Source: Akkermansiaceae bacterium
GTDB lineage: Bacteria > Verrucomicrobiota > Verrucomicrobiia > Verrucomicrobiales > Akkermansiaceae
DNA: 5,473 bases
Assembly (NCBI GenBank): GCA_029287105.1
Contig: JARFRT010000521.1
Location: 1 to 5,473, forward strand
Direction: 5' to 3'
Numbering within the stretch: position 1 is the first letter of the stretch; each line of letters begins with the position of its first letter. Made by a program: the position numbers and the translations under genes. The notes under the pieces were generated by a model. The model saw only the letters and a list, made by a program, of their open reading frames with translations, was not told where the DNA came from and searched no databases. This document shows positions 1 through 5,212 of this stretch, piece by piece.

Positions 1-70
1 TCTTGTCCACCGGCAACCTAAGTCACTCATGCACGACTAATCCATAAGGCGTGATAGTGGACCAGATTGC
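1..70. repeat. Upstream copy of ~70-bp direct repeat (cut by window start)
   Basis: This segment aligns without gaps to 652-721, with 52 of 70 positions identical by hand count. The best-conserved blocks are CGGCAACC at 11-18, CACTCAT at 24-30 and GATAGTGG at 53-60, each at exactly the same spacing in the second copy. The first ten bases, TCTTGTCCAC, match the right half of the GTGGACA/TGTCCAC palindrome seen at 585-604 and 707-726, so the window probably opens inside a longer element. This copy has diverged more, and its terminal palindrome near 56-70 is degraded. The element class is unknown; I infer a dispersed REP-like repeat. Confidence 0.6.
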
Positions 71-152
71 CTCGCCCACTCGGCTATGCTGGTAGGCAGC
101 CCTCCTCCTTCCTCCTACGCTAAAACTACGGCGGACAGGCTGTCGGGCAGGA

Positions 153-198
153 ATGAAATCGTGCGTTGTCCACCCTTCACAAATAATAACGATTTCAT
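153..198. repeat. 10-bp perfect inverted repeat just before the surface-protein fragment
   Basis: ATGAAATCGT at 153-162 is the exact reverse complement of ACGATTTCAT at 189-198, with a 26-nt spacer. It ends about ten bases before the point where recognisable protein homology starts (208). No T-run follows on either strand, so it is not a standard terminator. It may be an end or arm of the element that truncated the neighbouring gene, or a folded repeat unit. Its function is unknown. Confidence 0.45.
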
Positions 199-540
199 GT
201 AATCTACGTGGACGGCGACAATCTGAGCAACGGCGTCGAAGCCTGGTTCGGCTCCCACCCCGGGCAGTTCAACTCTGGCTTGGCTAACATTTCCAGCAAC
301 GGCCTCATCACCACCTTCACCCATCCGCAGAACGCATCCCCCCCCGACGACCTGACCGGCCGCTACGAGTGGTCCCCCAACCTCACCCACTGGTATCTCA
401 GCGGCACCGGCCCTGCCGGAGGTGCCACCGTCACATTTTCCGCCACCACCACCGGCACCACCACCACAGTCACCGCGACAGCATCTGCTAGTGAGGGGAC
501 GGAAAGAATTTTCCTCCGCGCCGGGGTGAGTCAGGATTAG
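190..540 (+). pseudogene. 5'-truncated C-terminal tail of a large verrucomicrobial surface/secreted protein
   Basis: The frame is open from just after a TAA at 187-189 to the TAG at 538-540. The first usable start is a GTG at 208, giving 110 aa with no ribosome binding site and no signal peptide. The product starts abruptly inside a motif, DGDNLSNGVEAWFG, which resembles the Asp-rich 'DxDGDGLSNGxE' (thrombospondin type 3-like, probably calcium-binding) linker. It continues with FTHPQN, DLTGRYEWSPNLTHWY and a Thr-rich 'TTTGTTTTVTATAS' strand, ending in IFLRAGVSQD. I recognise this order as the conserved C-terminal module at the end of many long extracellular proteins of Verrucomicrobiota, there preceded by LamG, sulfatase or repeat domains that are absent here. 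I read it as the remnant of a gene that lost its 5' part, probably through recombination at the flanking repeats. A small expressed protein is the less likely alternative. Confidence 0.65.
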
Positions 541-651
541 ATTTAAAATACCCTGTGAAACAGGCTACTTCACTTATCCTCCGCTGTGGACAAGAGTGTC
601 CACACTCCCTATCCCCCGCTTCGCGGGCCGAAGGCAAAGGAGGGGGGACAC

Positions 652-721
652 TCCTGTCGCCCGGCAACCCAAGCCACTCATGTATGGATACTCCACATGG
701 GTAGATAGTGGACAAGAGTGT
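652..721. repeat. Downstream copy of the ~70-bp direct repeat
   Basis: This is the partner of 1-70, same orientation, offset by 651 bp, with no gap in the alignment. It overlaps the right half of the composite palindromic element and runs into its second palindrome. Together the two copies bracket the surface-protein fragment at 190-540. Confidence 0.6.
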
Positions 722-726
722 CCACT
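707..726 (-). terminator. Stem-loop downstream of alaS, possible 3' end or mRNA-stabilising hairpin
   Basis: The second palindrome of the repeat element lies 31 bases beyond the alaS stop codon. Its stem is a perfect 8 bp with a 4-nt loop, read on the minus strand as AGTGGACA-CTCT-TGTCCACT. The bases after it (ATCTACCC) contain no T-run, so it does not fit an intrinsic terminator well. REP-like hairpins in this position are known in other bacteria to block 3' exonucleases or to support Rho-dependent ends. That role here is inferred only from position. Confidence 0.3.
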
Positions 727-742
727 CTCCCTACTCCAGCTT

Positions 743-789
743 CATTGAAAGTGATTCCTACAGCTTCGCTGCGGCGGCATCTTTCAATG
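743..789. repeat. 9-bp inverted repeat spanning the alaS stop codon
   Basis: CATTGAAAG at 743-751 is the exact reverse complement of CTTTCAATG at 781-789. The 29-nt spacer contains the alaS stop (758-760) and a small CAGC-TTC-GCTG hairpin at 761-771. No T-run follows on the minus strand. It could be part of the alaS transcript end structure or coincidence. Confidence 0.3.
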
Positions 790-3571
790 CGCCCGCCTTG
801 TCGCGTTCCGGGGCTGCGCCACGTGCCTGGTCCGGCTTCCCGCCACCCTTGCCACCGGCGATCGGGCCAAGCTCCTGGATGAGTTTTCCGGCCATCAGCC
901 CGCCCGCCTGCGCGTCGGCACCGCAGTAGGCACCGAGGTGCAGTCGCTCGCCGTCGTCGACGATTAAAAACGCGGCGCCGCCGAATTGTTTTTTCTTCAG
1001 GCCGTTCATCAGCTCCTGCAAAAGATTGGCAGGCCCCTCGAACACCTCGGCAATGTTGCCTCCATTTTCCAGCAGCCGAGCAAGTGCTTCGTCAGCCATC
1101 GCGGCGGCGGCTCCGGCCTGGGCTTTTTTGAGTTTTTTCTCGGCGCTGATCCCGGCTTCACGCAGCGAGGCGATGTGGGCGTGGTAGCGTTTATACGTGC
1201 TGTTGATCAGGTTGAAATCGCCTCCCTCCATCAGCAGAGCCCCCATGATGTGAGGAAACTGCGGGTGTTCCACCGGCACCTCCCCGGTGGCCTGCAGGGC
1301 CTTGTTGGCTTTGTCCAGCTTGGTCCGAAGATCCTTGCCGGCCGCATCGCTTTTTTCGATCTCCTCGCGCATCCAGTTCCATGCGGAGCTACCGCAAACG
1401 GCTTCGATCCGACGGATGCCGGATGCGATCGCCCCTTCCGATTTGATTTTGAAAATGCCGATGTCCCGGGTATTGCGCACATGGGTGCCACCGCACAGCT
1501 CCATCGAGTAGCCATTCAACTTCCCGGCCTCACCCCCGACCTGCACCACGCGGACGACCTCACCGTACTTGTCGCCGAAAAATTGCTGGATGTCCTTGCG
1601 TCCCTGGATGTCAGCGTGCTTGACCTCCGTCCATGAGACCGGATCGGCCGCACTGATCCAGCCGTTGACCCTTTCCTCAATGGCCTCGAGTTTTTCTGCG
1701 GAAACGGCTCCCGAGTTGAAGTCGAACCGGAGACGGTTCCGGCTCACCAACGACCCTTGCTGGGATGCGTCCTCGGAAATGACTTCATGGAGCGCCAGGT
1801 GCAGCAGGTGCGTGGCGGTGTGGTGCGCCTCAATCGGACGACGGCGCTCGGTTTCCAAGCTCAGCGTCACGGTATCGCCCACGATGATGTTGGCGGAGAG
1901 GTCGATCGCATGCGCACGGGCACTGCCAAGCTGCTGCGCCGCAGCGACGTGAAAAGTTTCACCGTCGTGGGTAAGCGTCCCCTGGTCGCCGTGCTGACCA
2001 CCCATTTCGGCGTAGAATGGTGTCTTGTCGGTAATGACTAACAGGTGGCCAGGCTGCTGGTGGATCTCCAGCACCTTGGCCTCGGTGACATCCTCCTCAA
2101 AGCCAGTGAACTCGGTGGTGGCCTCGGTGGCAATATCGGCGGCGCGGATCAGTTCACGGGTATGATGTTTGCGTCCCTCCTCGCGCTGTCTCTCCATCAG
2201 CTCTTTGAACTTGTCCATATCGACATGCAACCCGCGCTCTTCACAAAGAAGCTCGGTGAGGTCGATGGGGAAGCCAAAGGTGTCGTAAAGTTGGAAGGCA
2301 AAGGCGCCGTCGAGTTCGGAGCCGCCCTCGGCCACCTTTTCCTCGAACTTGGCCAGGCCCCGGTCGAGGGTTTCGTTGAAGCTTGTTTCCTCACGTTGCA
2401 GGTTCTCTTTAATCGCCTGCTGACGCTCCTTGAGCTCGGGGAAAACGCCGGACATCTGGTCGACCAGGGTATCCACCAACTCGGCCATAAACGGAGTCTC
2501 ACCGGTGAAACCGAGGGTCCGCCCGTAGCGGACGGCACGGCGCAGGATCCGGCGCAACACATAGTTGCGCCCGTTGTTTCCGAGCAAAATTCCGTCGGCC
2601 AACGAAAAGGAAAGTGTCCGGATGTGGTCGGCAATCACGCGGAAGGCAATGGCCTCCTTGACCTCGTCTGAGATTGTCGACTTATCTGCCTCAACCGAGT
2701 CGGGGTAGATATCGACATATTTCTTACCACTGAGATCCTCGAGTTTCCTGAAGATCGGTTGGAAAACATCGGTGGCGTAATTGGTCGGTTTCCTGGAGAA
2801 ATCCTTGAAGCCGTCGGTGCCCTGCATGATCGAAACCGCACGCTCGAATCCCATCCCGGTATCGACGTGTTTGGCGGGAAGGTCGCGGAACGTACCATCG
2901 GCCTCGGCATTGTATTGGATGAACACCAGATTCCAGATCTCGATACAGAGGTCCGAGTCCATGTTGACGAGTTTGCCATCGGTGTCGCCGTCCGGGGTGA
3001 GGTCGACATGAAGCTCGGAACAGGGGCCGCACGGCCCGGTCTCACCCATCATCCAGAAGTTGTCCTTGACGTTGCCATTCACAATCTGACGTTTCGGATC
3101 GAGCCCTTTCTTTTCGAACAGGGCTGCCCAAAAATCATAAGCCTCCTGATCGAACTGTCCGGGATCGCCTTCGCCGGGCATGTAGACGGTTGCGTAGAGC
3201 CGGTCGGCGGGAAAACCCCATCGCTCGACCACCAACTCCCAGGCCCAGTCGATGGCCTCCTTTTTGAAGTAATCCCCAAACGACCAGTTTCCCAGCATCT
3301 CGAACATGGTGTGGTGGTAGGTGTCGTAACCGACATCCTCGAGGTCGTTGTGCTTGCCGCCCGCACGAATGCACTTCTGGGTATCGGTAGCACGCGGAGG
3401 GCTGTAGGGAGCCTTTTCAGTCCCCAGGAAATACGGCACAAACTGGTTCATCCCCGCATTGGTAAACAACAAGCCGGGGCTCTGCGGCATCAGCGAGGCC
3501 GAGGGCACGGCGGTGTGTTGCTTCTCTTGAAAAAAATCGAGAAAACTTTGGCGGATTTCAGCAGCGGTCAT
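758..3571 (-). CDS. alaS: Alanyl-tRNA synthetase
   Basis: This enzyme activates alanine with ATP and charges tRNA-Ala in the cytoplasm; its editing domain clears Ser- and Gly-tRNA-Ala. The order is complete. The class II catalytic core starts at residue 1 (TNAGMNQFVPYFLG at 37-50, TQKCIRAGGKHNDLEDVG at 64-81, TMFEMLGNWSFGDYFK at 88-103). A tRNA-recognition segment with NYVLRRILRRAVRYGR follows around 335-350. The editing domain carries the metal ligands H584-TAT-H588 and C693-GGT-H697. A coiled, lysine-rich stretch leads into C-Ala, with its glycine motif GGKGGGKP at 906-913. At 937 aa it is about 60 aa longer than the E. coli enzyme (875 aa). The ATG at 3571 fits the usual N-terminus (TAAEIRQSFLDFF), but no Shine-Dalgarno precedes it. 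It lies 103 nt downstream of the SenB-like gene on the same strand, so read-through is possible though functionally unrelated. All key motifs are intact. Confidence 0.98.
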   Translation of the reverse strand: MTAAEIRQSFLDFFQEKQHTAVPSASLMPQSPGLLFTNAGMNQFVPYFLGTEKAPYSPPRATDTQKCIRAGGKHNDLEDVGYDTYHHTMFEMLGNWSFGDYFKKEAIDWAWELVVERWGFPADRLYATVYMPGEGDPGQFDQEAYDFWAALFEKKGLDPKRQIVNGNVKDNFWMMGETGPCGPCSELHVDLTPDGDTDGKLVNMDSDLCIEIWNLVFIQYNAEADGTFRDLPAKHVDTGMGFERAVSIMQGTDGFKDFSRKPTNYATDVFQPIFRKLEDLSGKKYVDIYPDSVEADKSTISDEVKEAIAFRVIADHIRTLSFSLADGILLGNNGRNYVLRRILRRAVRYGRTLGFTGETPFMAELVDTLVDQMSGVFPELKERQQAIKENLQREETSFNETLDRGLAKFEEKVAEGGSELDGAFAFQLYDTFGFPIDLTELLCEERGLHVDMDKFKELMERQREEGRKHHTRELIRAADIATEATTEFTGFEEDVTEAKVLEIHQQPGHLLVITDKTPFYAEMGGQHGDQGTLTHDGETFHVAAAQQLGSARAHAIDLSANIIVGDTVTLSLETERRRPIEAHHTATHLLHLALHEVISEDASQQGSLVSRNRLRFDFNSGAVSAEKLEAIEERVNGWISAADPVSWTEVKHADIQGRKDIQQFFGDKYGEVVRVVQVGGEAGKLNGYSMELCGGTHVRNTRDIGIFKIKSEGAIASGIRRIEAVCGSSAWNWMREEIEKSDAAGKDLRTKLDKANKALQATGEVPVEHPQFPHIMGALLMEGGDFNLINSTYKRYHAHIASLREAGISAEKKLKKAQAGAAAAMADEALARLLENGGNIAEVFEGPANLLQELMNGLKKKQFGGAAFLIVDDGERLHLGAYCGADAQAGGLMAGKLIQELGPIAGGKGGGKPDQARGAAPERDKAGALKDAAAAKL

Positions 3572-3674
3572 CTTGGCAATGGGGGGTGGTGAATTTTGAA
3601 TGGTGAAACGGGTTCACCGGAAGGCTGCTGATACGGGAAGATCGCCGTCAAGTAAAGCACAGAGGGGTGCGACT
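3572..3674 (-). promoter_or_regulatory. alaS leader / intergenic region
   Basis: These 103 bases separate the stop of the SenB-like gene (TAG, 3675-3677) from the alaS start. They should hold the alaS promoter if it is transcribed separately. A 6-bp stem with a 5-nt loop, GGTGAA-ACGGG-TTCACC, sits at 3602-3618. The last 20 bases before the alaS ATG contain a C-run and no AGGAGG-like sequence. A TTGACG (minus strand, 3651-3646) resembles a -35 box, but no acceptable -10 box lies 16-18 nt beyond it. No T-box or other known riboswitch pattern is visible. Confidence 0.3.
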
Positions 3675-4679
3675 CTAGCCGTCACCGTGCAACCGCACGA
3701 GCTGTGACCGGACGAGCTCGGTCCATGCTACCGCCTCGGTGGCGTACGCGAAAAGCGGCGCGCGCTCGGCAATCTGGGATTTCAGCTTGCCGTAAAACAC
3801 ACCGTCCGATGCACAACGCAACAGAAGATCGGCAAGGGCCCGGGCGTCGCCACTGGGGAAAAACCCCGCATAGCCGTCACCAAGCATACCGATGTTTCCT
3901 CGGATCCGGCTGGCGACCACGGGCAAGCCTAGGCTGATGGCTTCACAAATGGCGTTGGCACCCCCCTCTTCGGTCGAGGTGTTGAGCAGCAGGTCGGCGC
4001 CCTCCATTTTCTGCAGCAGCACGGTGTGATCAACCTTCCCCGCCCACTCAAAATTGCTGAGCTCAGCACTCGCACGGCGCATCTCATGCGCGATGTCACC
4101 CGTGGCATCGCCATACGAGGCAACGGCAATTCCCGGATGCCCGCAAAGCTGCCGACAAGCATCCACGGCAAGCCGCGGGTTTTTTTCAATCCGTAAGTTA
4201 CCCGCCATCATCACCTGGAAGGATCGCTCCCCGCCCTCCCCCCTCTCCGCGTCAGGTCGATGCAGGATTCCGCCGGGAAGAATAACGCTGGGATGGATGA
4301 CACGGCACTTCCCCCGCAGGTGCCCAGGGACCGATTGTAATTCCGCTTCGTGGAGGACGACCAGCACCTCCGCCAGATCCATCGTCCGCCGGGTCGGCGA
4401 GGCCGGGTCCTCCACTTCAACATGGTTGATATCCGTCCCGGTAAGGATGACAATCACCGGCTTACCCGGGTGCCCGGACTTGTAGGCCGCGACGGCGTCG
4501 GCACTCCGCCGCGCATTCAGGGCAATCATGCAAGCCGCATCACCGCCCCGGTAAAACTCCGTTTCCATGAGCACCCCCAGCCCACTCTCGGTGAGGATTT
4601 TCTCCAACCGGTCCGCCGTCACCGAGTTCCCCTGGCTGGCTTGCCGGGCAAAGGGGGAGTGAATAAGAACTTCAATCAT
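3675..4679 (-). CDS. senB: SenB-like selenosugar synthase (GT4 glycosyltransferase, TIGR04348 family)
   Basis: SenB enzymes join selenophosphate to a UDP-sugar to form a selenosugar, used with SenA and SenC to make selenoneine. The 334-aa product shows the family order: N-terminal HSPFARQASQGNS (7-19, the 'SGNRVTA' position), MIALNARRSA (51-60), LTGTDIN (79-85), LAEVLVVLHEAEL (102-114), a second Rossmann half opening at MMAGNLRIEKNP (157-168), the GT4 EX7E signature E238-GGANAIC-E246, LPVVASRIRGNIGMLG (252-267) and GYAGFFPSGD (269-278), ending in RAPLF (306-310). The ATG at 4679 is preferred because family members start just before this first strand; a frame-extending TTG at 4727 would add 16 unconserved residues. 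No Shine-Dalgarno is seen. It lies upstream of alaS and divergent from arsR-sqr. No senA or senC is nearby, so the exact substrate is inferred; another sugar or sulfur donor is possible. Membership in GT-B/GT4 is near certain. Confidence 0.8.
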   Translation of the reverse strand: MIEVLIHSPFARQASQGNSVTADRLEKILTESGLGVLMETEFYRGGDAACMIALNARRSADAVAAYKSGHPGKPVIVILTGTDINHVEVEDPASPTRRTMDLAEVLVVLHEAELQSVPGHLRGKCRVIHPSVILPGGILHRPDAERGEGGERSFQVMMAGNLRIEKNPRLAVDACRQLCGHPGIAVASYGDATGDIAHEMRRASAELSNFEWAGKVDHTVLLQKMEGADLLLNTSTEEGGANAICEAISLGLPVVASRIRGNIGMLGDGYAGFFPSGDARALADLLLRCASDGVFYGKLKSQIAERAPLFAYATEAVAWTELVRSQLVRLHGDG

Positions 4680-4831
4680 CGGTGTCGGACACGACTCTAA
4701 TGGCCTAAACGGGACTGTGAAGCGCAAATCATGACTCAGCCGCCAATCCGGTCGACCGGCACAAACGCCGCCATGCCATAATATGCGTAGTCATAAACCG
4801 AAAACGCCGAGACAGTTTAACAATTATTCAT
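4680..4831. promoter_or_regulatory. Divergent promoter region between the SenB-like gene and arsR
   Basis: These 152 bases must carry the start signals for both divergent units. Visible structure includes a perfect 12-bp palindrome CCGGTCGACCGG (4748-4759), an AT-rich near-palindrome CATA-A-TATG (4777-4785) containing a -10-like TAATAT on the plus strand, and an A+T-rich tail (about 4811-4831) running into the arsR start. No convincing -35/-10 pair could be assigned for either direction. ArsR-family repressors normally bind their own promoter, so the operator is expected here. Confidence 0.45.
4748..4759. promoter_or_regulatory. 12-bp perfect palindrome, candidate operator
   Basis: CCGGTCGACCGG reads the same on both strands and lies in the divergent intergenic region, 72 bp before the arsR ATG and 68 bp before the SenB-like ATG. 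A position between two promoters would suit a dimeric regulator. However, it is GC-rich, while many ArsR-family operators are AT-rich, so it may instead belong to another regulator or be chance. Confidence 0.25.
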
Positions 4832-4844
4832 ATGATGTATTCAA
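4825..4844. promoter_or_regulatory. AT-rich repeats over the arsR start codon, candidate ArsR operator
   Basis: TATTCA occurs twice in direct orientation (4825-4830 and 4838-4843), 13 bp apart. The 8-bp palindrome TCATATGA (4828-4835) lies between them and includes the start codon. This composition is closer to known ArsR/SmtB-type operators than the GC-rich palindrome upstream. Binding here would block translation-proximal transcription of arsR-sqr. It is a weak, short pattern seen by eye. Confidence 0.25.
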
Positions 4845-5212
4845 CGATTAACGAAATGAACAGAGAAGCACTAGGGGAGATCAAGGAGCAGTTCGACAAC
4901 AACCGAGTGGTGTGTGAAAAGGTGGTTGGTTTGTTTCACCTGCTGTCGAACAAACCACGATTCCGCATTGTCTGCATGTTGATGCACGGCGAGGCCTGTG
5001 TGCAGGATATTGCCTTTGTCATCTCAGGCGGGAAAATGTCTAACATATCCCAACAGCTTAAAATGCTCCGGCTCAGCGGGGTGGTCAAAAAAAGGAGGGA
5101 GGGAAAGCAGCTTCTCTACTCCATCGCCGATGAAAAGGTCGCGCGCCTGGTCAAGTTTCTCCGTACAGAATTTTTAGAGGATCAACCCCTCAGCAACTAT
5201 ACAAAACCATGA
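4832..5212 (+). CDS. ArsR-family winged-helix regulator, probably sulfide/persulfide- or metal-responsive
   Basis: The product is 126 aa, the usual ArsR/SmtB size, and should act as a dimeric DNA-binding repressor released by its ligand. The core is LFHLLSNKPRFRIVCMLMHGEACVQDIAFVI (34-64), then the recognition helix SNISQQLKMLRLSGVV (70-85) and a wing with RREGKQLLYSIAD (88-100). Cysteines are at 28, 48 and 56. C48, in the 'RxxIVC' position, corresponds to the first sensing cysteine of SqrR/BigR-type persulfide sensors. C56 falls at the first cysteine of the ArsR ELCVCDL site, whose second cysteine is Q58 here. The C-terminal cysteine of SqrR/BigR is absent. ATG 4832 is followed directly by a second ATG (4835), and ATG 4856 is also possible; none has a clear Shine-Dalgarno. 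Its stop overlaps the next gene's start, so it very likely regulates that operon. The actual inducer is inferred. Confidence 0.88.
   Translation: MMYSTINEMNREALGEIKEQFDNNRVVCEKVVGLFHLLSNKPRFRIVCMLMHGEACVQDIAFVISGGKMSNISQQLKMLRLSGVVKKRREGKQLLYSIADEKVARLVKFLRTEFLEDQPLSNYTKP

Larger units (their letters stand above)
585..726. repeat. Composite palindromic (REP/BIME-like) element
   Basis: Two near-identical palindromes bracket the unit. The first, TGTGGACA-AGAG-TGTCCACA at 585-604, has an 8-bp stem and 4-nt loop; the second, AGTGGACA-AGAG-TGTCCACT, is at 707-726. Positions 586-611 and 708-733 match in 25 of 26 bases. Between them lie a CCCGC-TTC-GCGGG hairpin at 615-627 and an inverted, imperfect copy of the core (GGGGACA-CTCC-TGTCGCCC, 644-662). 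GGACACTC at 646-653 can pair with GAGTGTCC at 595-602, so a larger cruciform is possible. Read in frame, such repeats yield 'GHSCP' and 'DKSVH' peptides often annotated as hypothetical proteins in Planctomycetota and Verrucomicrobiota. I infer a dispersed non-coding repeat family; no transposase is in the window. Confidence 0.7.

Noticed and set aside
115..390. Minus-strand 91-codon frame over the surface-protein fragment
   Set aside because: It is antisense to the recognisable C-terminal module, is Gly/Val-rich low-complexity and has no family features.
488..715. Minus-strand 75-codon frame containing GDRSVPPPLPSAREAG and GHSCPQ
   Set aside because: It is the translation of the palindromic repeat element itself; this 'GHSCP' peptide pattern is a known kind of spurious prediction and no start signal supports it.
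1..757. Integron attC sites or a CRISPR array explaining the repeats
   Set aside because: The repeats lack the attC core GTTRRRY pair around a gene cassette, and there are no regularly spaced short repeats with unique spacers.
708..929. Plus-strand 73-codon frame beginning DKSVHSPYSS
   Set aside because: It starts with a GTG inside the repeat palindrome and runs antisense into the alaS end; another repeat-derived shadow.
2759..3592. 277-codon plus-strand frame antisense to alaS (also 2045-2671, 208 codons, and 986-1636, 216 codons)
   Set aside because: Long antisense frames are expected from the GC-rich third positions of alaS; no domain or start context is visible, and alaS is unmistakable on the other strand.
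3646..3651. TTGACG as a -35 box for an alaS promoter
   Set aside because: No -10-like hexamer is found at 16-18 nt beyond it on the minus strand.
3572..3674. T-box riboswitch controlling alaS
   Set aside because: There is no specifier loop, no conserved T-box sequence, and the leader is too short; such elements are mainly found in Gram-positive bacteria.
4680..4727. Upstream TTG start adding 16 residues to the SenB-like protein
   Set aside because: The extra residues are not of the family N-terminus, the start is TTG without a ribosome binding site, and the family's first strand starts right after the ATG at 4679.
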